64,000 bases of DNA from Jejuia sp047345485. GTDB taxonomy: Bacteria; Bacteroidota; Bacteroidia; Flavobacteriales; Flavobacteriaceae. Shown in pieces: positions 35,094 to 43,782 of this stretch; position 1 is the first letter of the stretch, and each line of letters opens with the position of its first letter. The translations under genes were made by a program, and so were the position numbers. The stretch lies in the NCBI RefSeq assembly GCF_047345485.1, contig NZ_JBLFEN010000003.1, positions 424,307 through 488,306 on the forward strand, read 5' to 3'. The notes below the pieces were generated by a model that saw only the letters and a program-made list of their open reading frames with translations, was not told the DNA's origin and did not search any database.

Positions 35094-38000
35094 TAATTTG
35101 GACTGCCTATATAGGTGTTTATTTCAATTTTTATATAACTAAAATCAGGATGCTCAATAGGTTGTAATTGCGCATGTGTATGATTTTTAATTCTATTAGG
35201 TACAATTTTATCAGAGATGTCTTTGTTTGGTAAACCATTTACAAATATGTTTTCCATACTCTGGTTTATACTATTTACCGTTCCATTTTCTAAAACTTCA
35301 TACTTAAAATCTTGTTTACGTTGTTGTCGTACACCAGCTTTTACAAACAAATGGTCTACCCAAACCATTTTTTTATTGGCATCATAATACGTAATCAAAA
35401 GTTGAGGTATTGTAATTTCTTGAATTCCACTATTAAATAAGTTTCCGCTTATAACATTATTATCAATAGTGATAGCGCTTAGTACTACGTTTTTGTATAA
35501 ATCGGAACCTGATACATTTCCCGCAACTTGTAAGTTGAATTTTGTAGGCTGTTCTTCAAAAGCAACAGGTGTAAATTCATCCGGATTAAACGTATCTGGA
35601 ATAGAATCTTGTGTTTTAGCCCAGGCAATACCCTCAAAATTAATTCTAAAACTACTGGATTCTTTAGGCATTAATTTATGCTTTACATGATACTTAGCGT
35701 TGTAGGTTGCTAATTGTTTGTTCTCGTCATTATATAGGGTTCCTTTTAAAATAACATCCGCAGGAACATTATCTATATTTTGAACCTCTCCAATTATTGC
35801 ATAACTGCCATTATATTGTACCAATTTAGCAGATAATACTTCTAAAACAGGTTGTTTTAATACATCTTCATGATGGGTTTGTTCTGTGGTTATGCGTCGT
35901 CTTCCTTGGTTAAAATATTTTGTTACATTATTGGAGTATAGTTGGTCTGGTGGTAAATCGTTATTTAAATCGTCTGGTTGTAAATACCATTTACCTTTAA
36001 TTTTTGATAACGATTTATACTCTATCTTTTCAATTTTTTCAAGAGGTGTAATCCATTGTGTAGTCACTTTTGCAGACACCGTACTATCGTTATACGTCTT
36101 TATTTCAGTATCTAATGCATCCATTTTAGCATAACTACTTAATAAGCCATCGGTTACCGAAATTTCTAGCATATACTGTGCAATTGGTAGGTTGCTTTTT
36201 GGATCAATTAAGCTATGTGCTTTTTCAAACTCCTTAAAATCTAAGGCATCATAATACGCCATAATAGCATTTTCTGGACTGCGTTGCGAATCGTTTTTTA
36301 AATAGAATACATAAATGCCATAACATACCACTAAAGCCAATATTAGCGACCAAATATGTGTAATACGTAGTACGTTTCTATTAAATTTATTATAGGTTGT
36401 AGGAAACTTTAAAAAATCTGGTATAGGTTTAAAACGCGTTTTTAGCATATTAACCCAAAGCATTTGTATGTTTAAAATAAAAGCGATTAAAACTGTTAAA
36501 AATGGCATAATACCCCAATGTATTTTTAGCCATTTTGCCACATCTTCTTTTGGTAAAATTGCAGATACTGGCGGTATGTTAAGGCGCTCCCAAACCATGA
36601 TACCGTTTTCTAGCTGGCGTAGCCGTTGCCACCCACAGAAATAAAGAATAGGGTCGTAAAACTTATCGTTAGAAAATATGTATTTAAGATTGTATTTTTC
36701 TGGTGTAGTTAAAAACTGTTGTAAAGAGCCTATACCAGCAACACCTTTAAATTTAGAGTTTTCTAAACGTTCGATTGGTCGGGTGGTTAATTCTGGTAAT
36801 CGTCTTGCAGAATGGTAGTTACCATCTACAGTCATAGCATTGGTTTGGGCACTTAACCACGCCATTTGGTCGCCAAAACCTAAGGTTAAAAATCGCCATT
36901 TATCATGATCGTCTTGATTTAAGAAATTCACAATAGGGAGCATTTTTATTTTTTGAGGCTGCGATGGTCTAAAGTAATTTAAACTCATGGTGAAAATTAC
37001 CATAAACACAAAAAGACCTGCCAATATACCGCCAATAATTCTGTGGTATACAGCACCAAATTTACGCTGTATTAGTGCTTTTAAATCGCCTTCAACAAAA
37101 CGATAAGCGAATTCACCCATTAAAGGTATAGATAATATTGATGCCCAAAGTGTAAATCGGTCTAGTGTTAATATGTTAAATGCAGTTTCGCCTAACATTT
37201 TTAAAGGGATTGGTGTGGTGCCACCAGTTCCTAAAATAGTGCAAATGGTTACAGATAAGCCAAAAAACAAATAACGTTTGCTATAATATCTGTAAAATAT
37301 ATACGGCAATAATACAAGTAATACACCCCAAGGAATTAGAAAGAATACCAGTCCAGAAGATGTGATTTCTAAGAAATTATCACGAGAGCCATGAGGAATT
37401 GGCACTTGCGTAATAGGATTTGCTTTAGAATTTAGCCAATAGGGAAAAATACAACCAATAATTAATACTAACGAGAGCATCCCAAAGCTAACAATACGTT
37501 TAAATAGTTTAAAAAATGTATTTAAAAACAGTTTAAAGGTTACGGCTTTCATGGTGTCGACTTGTTCTCTAGACACGTCCATAATTACCATCCCTATTAA
37601 AGGAAATATAAAAAATACCATGCCAAAAATAGGGGTGACATGATGCGAAGTAACCGTAACTGCAATAAGCGATAAACTTGTGGCTAAATACCATTTTTTA
37701 CCTGTTTTAAGCCATAAATAAATTTCGGGTAAGGCGTGCATTAAAACGGAAACTCCAACAATACTTGGTAATTGTCCAAAAATATGTAAGGTTTCTACAA
37801 AAGAAGATGAAAACACAGCTAATAGTGTTGCATAACCTGCTACTGTTTTATTGCCAGTCATTAGCAGCGAAAAGCGATAGGTGCCTGTAATAAATAGAAC
37901 TATAGCAATAAGCGCAACACTAAACATACCAAATTTTAAACCACCAACTAATGACAATAAGCCTATAGATTGATGGACTAAAGGTGGATAACTTTGTACC

Positions 38001-38182
38001 GTAAAACCAGTATACCACTCGTAGTTCCAAGGTTCAAACCAACTGTTGGCATAATGATCTGCAAAAAATAGATGTATTAAAGCATCATACGTAGTTTCTA
38101 AAGTAAAAAATATAGCACTACCGTGAAACGCTAAACCTAAAATAAGGGCAGATATTAAGTATTTATTTGAGGTTTCTTTCAT
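35093..38182 (-). CDS. Large PTPS-related multi-pass membrane protein
   Basis: A 1029-residue protein. The first 420 residues hold about 10 transmembrane helices, beginning with a segment containing TTYDALIHLFFADHYANSWF, and resemble the membrane region called 6-pyruvoyl-tetrahydropterin synthase-related. That region looks like GT-C glycosyltransferases, with acidic residues in the first external loop. Further helices lie near 550-570 and 615-640. The last 370 residues are extracytoplasmic, with NTF2-like and beta-rich parts. It heads the operon with the Ig-like and GH5-like genes. A role as polymerase or glycan transferase is plausible but unproven. Confidence 0.75.
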   Translation of the reverse strand: MKETSNKYLISALILGLAFHGSAIFFTLETTYDALIHLFFADHYANSWFEPWNYEWYTGFTVQSYPPLVHQSIGLLSLVGGLKFGMFSVALIAIVLFITGTYRFSLLMTGNKTVAGYATLLAVFSSSFVETLHIFGQLPSIVGVSVLMHALPEIYLWLKTGKKWYLATSLSLIAVTVTSHHVTPIFGMVFFIFPLIGMVIMDVSREQVDTMKAVTFKLFLNTFFKLFKRIVSFGMLSLVLIIGCIFPYWLNSKANPITQVPIPHGSRDNFLEITSSGLVFFLIPWGVLLVLLPYIFYRYYSKRYLFFGLSVTICTILGTGGTTPIPLKMLGETAFNILTLDRFTLWASILSIPLMGEFAYRFVEGDLKALIQRKFGAVYHRIIGGILAGLFVFMVIFTMSLNYFRPSQPQKIKMLPIVNFLNQDDHDKWRFLTLGFGDQMAWLSAQTNAMTVDGNYHSARRLPELTTRPIERLENSKFKGVAGIGSLQQFLTTPEKYNLKYIFSNDKFYDPILYFCGWQRLRQLENGIMVWERLNIPPVSAILPKEDVAKWLKIHWGIMPFLTVLIAFILNIQMLWVNMLKTRFKPIPDFLKFPTTYNKFNRNVLRITHIWSLILALVVCYGIYVFYLKNDSQRSPENAIMAYYDALDFKEFEKAHSLIDPKSNLPIAQYMLEISVTDGLLSSYAKMDALDTEIKTYNDSTVSAKVTTQWITPLEKIEKIEYKSLSKIKGKWYLQPDDLNNDLPPDQLYSNNVTKYFNQGRRRITTEQTHHEDVLKQPVLEVLSAKLVQYNGSYAIIGEVQNIDNVPADVILKGTLYNDENKQLATYNAKYHVKHKLMPKESSSFRINFEGIAWAKTQDSIPDTFNPDEFTPVAFEEQPTKFNLQVAGNVSGSDLYKNVVLSAITIDNNVISGNLFNSGIQEITIPQLLITYYDANKKMVWVDHLFVKAGVRQQRKQDFKYEVLENGTVNSINQSMENIFVNGLPNKDISDKIVPNRIKNHTHAQLQPIEHPDFSYIKIEINTYIGSPN

Positions 38183-38366
38183 TAATTATTTTGAACGGTA
38201 AAAGCTACAGGTGTAAAGATAAATAATTTAATTACTAGGCGTGATTTTATTTATCTATACAAATCTGCCATTCGTCTACACATCACTATGCCTTAGGCTA
38301 AATATTAATTTTACAAGTGCTCTTCAATGTACATTTGTCCTGTAATTAATAACAATATCCATTACA
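38183..38366 (+). promoter_or_regulatory. Divergent promoter region with LytTR-type site F
   Basis: CCATTCGTC at 38268-38276, with TGCCTTAGG at the 21-base position (38289-38297). TACATTTG at 38330-38337 fits TAnnTTTG exactly and lies 62 bases after the motif start and 29 bases before the receiver gene. The divergent PTPS-related operon starts at 38182, so the site could affect both directions. No -33 TTTG is visible for the + strand promoter. Confidence 0.7.
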
Positions 38367-38738
38367 ATGAAAATATTAGCCATAGACGATGAACAGCTAG
38401 TTTTATTGCCCTTACAAAAAAGATTAGAAGAACTAGGTTACAAAGTATGCACAACAACAGATGCTAATGAAGGTATAGGGATCTATGATAGATTTAAACC
38501 AGATTTAGTAATTGTAGATATCAATATACCAGATTTTTCTGGAATAGAATTTATAAATTATATAAGAATTAACAAAAACTCATCTACTCCAATAATAGTT
38601 TTATCAGGCAATACTAGTAACGAAATTATTACCAATACTTTCAAACTTGGAATAAATGATTTTATAAAAAAACCAGCATCATTAAATGATATTTGTGCAC
38701 GTATTAAACGCTTAAATATCTTTTTTAAAATACATTAA
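38367..38738 (+). CDS. Single-domain response regulator receiver
   Basis: A 123-residue receiver without output domain: acidic pair in AIDDEQ, Asp51 in VDINIPDFSG, Lys in FIKKPASLND. It is very similar to the receiver half of the following gene (38762-39946), as if a partial duplicate. It may act as a phosphate sink or a competitor for the kinase that controls the receiver-GT2 fusions. It begins 24 bases before the next gene and sits behind LytTR-type site F. Confidence 0.87.
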   Translation: MKILAIDDEQLVLLPLQKRLEELGYKVCTTTDANEGIGIYDRFKPDLVIVDINIPDFSGIEFINYIRINKNSSTPIIVLSGNTSNEIITNTFKLGINDFIKKPASLNDICARIKRLNIFFKIH

Positions 38739-38761
38739 TTAAATTCTAAAAATTAGAAATC

Positions 38762-39946
38762 ATGAAAATATTAGCCATAGACGATCAACAATTAGTTTTA
38801 TTACCCATACAAAAGCGGTTGATAGAATTAGGATATGATGTTAAAATAGAAACAGATGCCAATAATAGTATTTCACTTTACAACTCATTTAAACCAGATT
38901 TAGTAATTGTAGATATTAATATGCCTAAAGTCTCAGGATTAGATATAATTAAAAAAATAAGAAATTCAAAAAAGGCGGATACACCAATAATGGTTTTATC
39001 AGGTAATACAAAAGATGATATTATTACTGAAGGCTTTGAATTAGGTATTAATGATTACATGAAAAAGCCATTAAGCCTTAATGAAATTTGTGCACGTGTT
39101 AAACGATTAATTGGCGCACCAGAAGTTAAAAATATGACTCGAAAAAGTGATGTGATGATTCAAGAGCGTTGTGTCGGGGTTGTGATACCATGCTACAATG
39201 AAGAAGAACGTTTATTAAGTAGAGAATTTACTGATTATATAGATAAAAATTCTGGTTACCATTTATGCTTTGTAAACGATGGAAGTAAAGACAAAACGTT
39301 ACAAGTATTAAAAGAATTACAAAAAGGAAGAGAGGATTTTATTACAGTATACGACTGTGAAAAAAATGGAGGTAAAGCTGAAGCGGTACGTTTAGGAATG
39401 TTGCACATGGCTAAAAAAGAAGATTTAGATTATATTGGGTTTTTAGATGCCGATTTATCTACAGATTTAGCAGACTTTGATGATTTAGTAAAAACTATTG
39501 AAAGCTCTGAATTTAAAATAGTTAGTGGTTCTCGTATAGCAAGAATGGGCGCAAATATTACTAAAGAATCGGCACGAAAAATAATTAGCTTAACTATTAA
39601 TTTCATCATCAGAAAAATTTTGAAAATGGATTTTAAAGACACGCAATGTGGTGCTAAAATTTTCCATAAAGATGTTATAGCGATAGCTTTTGGTAAAAAA
39701 TTCGTCACCCAATGGATTTTTGATGTTGAAATCTTTAAAAGAATGAGTATACATTTTGGTTTAAAACAAGCAAAAGCAATGCTTTGTGAGCAGCCGTTAA
39801 AACGATGGATTCATGCTGATGGTTCTAAACTTTCAATGAAAGATTCTGTTAAAATTGTGGGTCAATTAGCGCAGATTGCTTGGGTTTATAGAGGAAAAAA
39901 GAAGCGTGCCTACGCTATTGAAAACGGAATTTTAGGGGTAGTATAA
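38762..39946 (+). CDS. Response-regulator receiver fused to GT2 glycosyltransferase, second copy
   Basis: A 394-residue paralogue of the protein at 26679-27818. Receiver (1-120) with Asp51 in VDINMPKVSG and Lys in YMKKPLS; GT2 domain from about 137 with VVIPCYNEEER, FVNDGSKDKT, D-A-D at 229-231 and QCGAKIFHKD. The C-terminal extension of about 15 residues (RGKKKRAYAIENGILGVV) is specific to this copy. No membrane helices are present, so it presumably meets a lipid acceptor at the membrane surface. It lies in a three-gene unit behind LytTR-type site F. Confidence 0.87.
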   Translation: MKILAIDDQQLVLLPIQKRLIELGYDVKIETDANNSISLYNSFKPDLVIVDINMPKVSGLDIIKKIRNSKKADTPIMVLSGNTKDDIITEGFELGINDYMKKPLSLNEICARVKRLIGAPEVKNMTRKSDVMIQERCVGVVIPCYNEEERLLSREFTDYIDKNSGYHLCFVNDGSKDKTLQVLKELQKGREDFITVYDCEKNGGKAEAVRLGMLHMAKKEDLDYIGFLDADLSTDLADFDDLVKTIESSEFKIVSGSRIARMGANITKESARKIISLTINFIIRKILKMDFKDTQCGAKIFHKDVIAIAFGKKFVTQWIFDVEIFKRMSIHFGLKQAKAMLCEQPLKRWIHADGSKLSMKDSVKIVGQLAQIAWVYRGKKKRAYAIENGILGVV

Positions 39947-39966
39947 TTGTTTAAATAATACTAGTA

Positions 39967-40449
39967 ATGAAAATAGGAATTATTATAATATTTCACAATA
40001 ATGAAAAAGATATAAATACACATTTTTTTGTTGAGCATTTAAATGAGGCCAAAAACTTAGAATTATGTTTAGTAAATAATGCTAGTAGAGATAAAACGTA
40101 TCAAATTCTTAAAGATATAAGAGCTTTATGCTTAAATACTATTACCATAGTAGATATTAAAAAATTTAAATCTGATGTTTTTGCAATTCGATCAGGAGCT
40201 CGGTTTATGTTCAATCAATTTGATTTAAAACATGTGGGATTTGTAAATGCTAATCAGTTAAATAACTATATGCCATGTATAAACAATATCATAACCTCTA
40301 TAACTAAACATCAAGATATTTTAGTAAAATATAACAGTGAAGTTTTAGAAAAAAAAGAAATGAAACAAACCTTATTTAAAAGTATATTTTCTATAACTGA
40401 ATCCTTAGAGATATTAAAAAATGATCATCAGCTCATTGATTTATCCTAA
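39967..40449 (+). CDS. Degenerate GT2-like protein lacking the DxD motif
   Basis: A 160-residue protein that follows the GT2 layout: GIIIIFHNNEKD for the first strand (IPCYNEEE in the active copies), LVNNASRDKTYQIL for FVNDGSKDKTLQVL, and HVGFVNANQLNN where the active copies have YIGFLDADLSTD. The two catalytic aspartates of the D-A-D motif are thus Asn, and the acceptor half of the domain is missing. It is probably inactive as an enzyme and may be a regulator, a decaying duplicate, or a partner of the neighbouring receiver-GT2. It starts 20 bases after that gene. Confidence 0.65.
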   Translation: MKIGIIIIFHNNEKDINTHFFVEHLNEAKNLELCLVNNASRDKTYQILKDIRALCLNTITIVDIKKFKSDVFAIRSGARFMFNQFDLKHVGFVNANQLNNYMPCINNIITSITKHQDILVKYNSEVLEKKEMKQTLFKSIFSITESLEILKNDHQLIDLS

Positions 40450-40480
40450 TAAGGATTTAGTATTATAAATTCTTAAGTAA

Positions 40481-41488
40481 TTACCCCCCAATAGTTATCA
40501 TACTTCTGTTGTTAGTGTGAAGTTTTGGTTCTTGAAGTTTCTCCAAAGTATCCATACCACCTCGAACTTTAAATTTTGCTTGTACTGCTTTTTGAATGAT
40601 AGGTTCAATCGGTTTTCCTTCACGTAGCGTTGTTAACAAATCAGATTCTCCAGATGAAAACAAACAGTTTTTTAATTGCCCGTTGGCAGTTAAACGCAAT
40701 CTATTGCAAGAATCACAAAACGGATTGGTTACAGAACTAATAATAGCAAAACTGCCTTTATAGCTTTTTATTTTATAGTTTTTAGAGGTATCGTTTGGAG
40801 CATCCTGTAAACGTTCTATTTTGTCTTTTGAAAAGGCTTTGTTGACGTATTTCATAACTTCTTTGTAGGATACTAGCTTACTCATATCCCATTTGTTGCC
40901 ATCAAAAGGCATGAATTCTATAAAACGAACTGAGATTGGTAAATCTTTCGTGAAATTTATGAAATCGATAATTTCATTATCATTAAACCCTTTCATTAAA
41001 ACGACATTTACTTTTACGGTAAAACCTTCTTTAACTAATAGTAAAATATTGTCATAAACCTTTTTAAATTCAGCTCTTCGGGTAATATATTTGAACTTAG
41101 CGGCGTCTAAAGAATCTAAACTGACATTAATTTTTTGAACACCATTTGCTTTTAAAACATCAATAAATTTATCAATAATTACCGCGTTTGATGTTATAGA
41201 TAATTCCACAGGCAAACTTGAAAGTTTTTCCAAAATCACAGGAATATCTTTTCTAACTAAGGGTTCGCCTCCGGTTAATCTAATTTTGGTAACCCCATGA
41301 TTTACAAAGGTTTTAGCAATGTCATAAATTTCCTCGTAAGTCATTAAATGACTTTTAGGAGATAATGCTACACCATCAGCAGGCATACAATACGAACAGC
41401 GTAAATTACAGCGTTCGGTTAATGAAATACGCAAATACGCATGGTCTCTACCATGCGAATCTTGTAATATATTTTTATTGTCGCTCAT
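40481..41488 (-). CDS. moaA: GTP 3',8-cyclase MoaA
   Basis: A 335-residue radical SAM enzyme for the first step of molybdenum cofactor synthesis, converting GTP to 3',8-cH2GTP with MoaC. The N-terminal SAM cluster is C27-x3-C31-x2-C34 (ERCNLRCSYC). The C-terminal cluster cysteines are in NPFCDSCNRLR and LKNCLF, and the chain ends in the family's Gly-Gly. Length is standard. It is the last gene of a minus-strand Mo-cofactor series that supports the nitrate reductase at 6579-10100. Confidence 0.95.
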   Translation of the reverse strand: MSDNKNILQDSHGRDHAYLRISLTERCNLRCSYCMPADGVALSPKSHLMTYEEIYDIAKTFVNHGVTKIRLTGGEPLVRKDIPVILEKLSSLPVELSITSNAVIIDKFIDVLKANGVQKINVSLDSLDAAKFKYITRRAEFKKVYDNILLLVKEGFTVKVNVVLMKGFNDNEIIDFINFTKDLPISVRFIEFMPFDGNKWDMSKLVSYKEVMKYVNKAFSKDKIERLQDAPNDTSKNYKIKSYKGSFAIISSVTNPFCDSCNRLRLTANGQLKNCLFSSGESDLLTTLREGKPIEPIIQKAVQAKFKVRGGMDTLEKLQEPKLHTNNRSMITIGG

Positions 41489-41566
41489 GTATTCAATCTG
41501 TTTAATTGTTGAATCTTTGCACTTTGTAATCGGTTAAACAATTTAACGATTCCACGAATCAAAATT

Positions 41567-42478
41567 TTAGTCATGTCTTGCACCCTTTAAAATTCTAAAA
41601 CTGTGTAATACAGCAGGAAAAATTGCATCCATTGATTCCTTTGCACCATTTGTTGAGCCTGGTAAAGCCAATACCAAAGTATCTCCAATTGTACCGGCTA
41701 CACTTCGGGATAGCATTGCGAAAGGTATGCGCCCTTGTCCGTAGCTTCTAATCGCTTCCTCAATACCCGGGATTCTTCGCTCTAATAATGGTATAAGTGC
41801 TTCAGGTGTAACGTCGCGTCCTGATAAACCAGTTCCGCCAGTATATATTACCAAATCAATACCTTGTTCTTGAAATGATTTTGCTTTTTGCTGAATGTCT
41901 GCGACTTCATCAGGAATAATGACATATTCTGAAATGTTCACATCACAACTTTCTAGCTTACTGATAATAGCTTTTCCAGCTTTATCTTCTTTATGACCAG
42001 CCGAAATAGTATCCGAACAAACCACAACAGCAGCGCTTAAATCTTTTCTAAATTTATCTCTAAAATCAGATTTGCCACCTTTCTTTTTTAGCAGTTTAAT
42101 AGCATGAATCTCTATGCCTTTATCAATAGGCTTTAGCATGTCGTACATGTTTAAAGCCACAACGCTAGCGCCATGCATCGCTTCAACTTCAACACCTGTT
42201 TTATAAATGGTTTTTACAGTGAATAAAACGGTTATTTCAAGACCGTCAATTTTGTATTCAATACCTGTAAATTCAATTGGCAAAGGATGACAATCAGGTA
42301 AAATGTCTGGAGTGCGCTTCACGCCTAATAATCCAGCTGCTTTACTCATCGCAAATACATTACCTTTTGGAACGGTATCATTTTGTATCGCATTAATTGT
42401 TTCAGGTTTACTAACTTTTACAACGGCTTGTGCAATTGCGGTTCTTAGTGTGGTATTTTTATATGTAATATCTACCAT
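41567..42478 (-). CDS. moaCB: Bifunctional MoaC-MoaB protein
   Basis: A 303-residue fusion. Residues 1-135 are MoaC (cyclic pyranopterin monophosphate synthase; LPDCHPLPIEF, GVEVEAMHGASVVALNMYDM, KKKGGKSDF). Residues about 150-303 are a MoaB/MogA-type domain (VCSDTISAGHKEDKAG, IYTGGTGLSGRDVTPEA, LALPGSTNGAKESMDAI) that adenylylates molybdopterin. Such fusions are known in Bacteroidetes and related groups. It precedes moaA by 78 bases and probably shares its transcript. Confidence 0.93.
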   Translation of the reverse strand: MVDITYKNTTLRTAIAQAVVKVSKPETINAIQNDTVPKGNVFAMSKAAGLLGVKRTPDILPDCHPLPIEFTGIEYKIDGLEITVLFTVKTIYKTGVEVEAMHGASVVALNMYDMLKPIDKGIEIHAIKLLKKKGGKSDFRDKFRKDLSAAVVVCSDTISAGHKEDKAGKAIISKLESCDVNISEYVIIPDEVADIQQKAKSFQEQGIDLVIYTGGTGLSGRDVTPEALIPLLERRIPGIEEAIRSYGQGRIPFAMLSRSVAGTIGDTLVLALPGSTNGAKESMDAIFPAVLHSFRILKGARHD

Positions 42479-42511
42479 TTCGGGCTTATTTAATAATTAT
42501 TGAAACAAGTT

Positions 42512-43225
42512 TTATGTAATTATCTTTGTGAGAATAATAAAATTCTCGTCAAATAAAAGATGTTTTGAAAGTTTTTTTACTTGGTTAGTTATGATTTTTT
42601 TCCCGTTTAAGACTAATTCTAATTGCCAATTAGCAGAAGCAGGAAAAATTATTGGTCTGATCAAAGTTTTTTTATCTTCTAAAAAAATCAAGTTCCAAAC
42701 CCATGTTGGAAGGGTATCATTAATCTGATAAGGTTCGCAATTCCATAAACTAATAGTGGAATTTATATTAGCTTTTCCTTCAGGCTGCAAAGTCTTCACT
42801 AGCGGTTTATACATATAAATAATATCAGCATGTTCTTGTAGTTTTGGAAGGTTATTAAAACCAATTTTTTCCCAAAAAGATTCTGAACTTGGAGGTGAAC
42901 AATAAAGTTTTGTAACTAACACCCTTTCAGTTATAAAATGTTCAAATGTTTGTTTTAATAATTCTTTTGCATAACCTTTTCTTCTCTCTAGTGGCTTAAT
43001 TTCTAACTTATCAATTATTAAAATAGAGTTATGAATCCTGTAAGACAAAAACCCAATAGGATAATCATCACGAGTTATTACAATTAAATTGTTTTTTTTA
43101 AATGCGACCAAAATGATTTCCCAGTTACAATAAAATCCTTCGTTAGTATTGTTCCACTCGCTAGATAACCAATTTTCAATATTGGTAATATGCTTTTGAT
43201 TTGGATTAATATCAAGTTTTAACAC
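42512..43225 (-). CDS. GNAT family N-acetyltransferase
   Basis: A 237-residue protein with one GNAT domain in its first 140 residues. The acetyl-CoA binding loop is seen in IKPLERRKGYAKELLKQTF (the R/Q-x-x-G-x-G/A pattern), preceded by ILIIDKLEIK. The C-terminal part (about 150-237) is unrelated to the fold and unrecognised. Substrate unknown. It lies between moaE and moaCB on the same strand, which may be a casual insertion, because acetyltransferases have no known part in Mo-cofactor synthesis. Confidence 0.75.
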   Translation of the reverse strand: MLKLDINPNQKHITNIENWLSSEWNNTNEGFYCNWEIILVAFKKNNLIVITRDDYPIGFLSYRIHNSILIIDKLEIKPLERRKGYAKELLKQTFEHFITERVLVTKLYCSPPSSESFWEKIGFNNLPKLQEHADIIYMYKPLVKTLQPEGKANINSTISLWNCEPYQINDTLPTWVWNLIFLEDKKTLIRPIIFPASANWQLELVLNGKKIITNQVKKLSKHLLFDENFIILTKIIT

Positions 43226-43252
43226 AGTTTTTTATAAGTATAATTCAACAAT

Positions 43253-43696
43253 TTAAGAATTCACTTTCCATTGGTGTGATTCGTCTTCAAAAATCTCTTT
43301 TCCAAAAACAGGAACATCTGCTTTAATGGCTTCAACTATAAATTCTAAAGCTTCGAAAACGACTTTGCGTCTTGGTGAAGAAACGAATACAAATAGACAT
43401 ATTTCTCCAACTTTTACTGTTCCTAAACTGTGATAGATATGCATGCAGGTTAAATCAAATTTCTCAAAAGCTGCTTCTCTGATCTCATGAAATTTTTTAT
43501 TTGCCATATCTTCATATGCTGTATACTCAATAGCTGAGACTGTTTTGCCATCAATGTCATCTGCTCGAACTTGACCAAGGAAAATATTATGCGCTCCAAT
43601 ACTCGTTTTAGTTTGGTGTTTATAAATCGAGTTCCCTATAAAATCGGAAGAAATAGCGCCTTCTCTAAATACATTTTTTGGTTTTTTATCTTTCAT
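43253..43696 (-). CDS. moaE: Molybdopterin synthase catalytic subunit MoaE
   Basis: A 147-residue protein with MoaE features: HNIFLGQVRAD near the start, ICLFVFVSSPRRKVVFEALEFIVEAIKADVPVFGKE-type C-terminal half (visible as SSPRRKVVFEAL and DVPVFGKEIF) ending HQWKVNS. With MoaD it inserts sulfur into cPMP to make molybdopterin. It lies 86 bases downstream of moaD in the same direction, as expected. Confidence 0.93.
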   Translation of the reverse strand: MKDKKPKNVFREGAISSDFIGNSIYKHQTKTSIGAHNIFLGQVRADDIDGKTVSAIEYTAYEDMANKKFHEIREAAFEKFDLTCMHIYHSLGTVKVGEICLFVFVSSPRRKVVFEALEFIVEAIKADVPVFGKEIFEDESHQWKVNS

Positions 43697-43782
43697 TTGA
43701 TAAAGTTTAATGTTGTATCTTTTTATTTTGTGTAATTGTGTAATCGTTTGTAAAGGTTAATGATTCAACTGTTAAATAAAAA

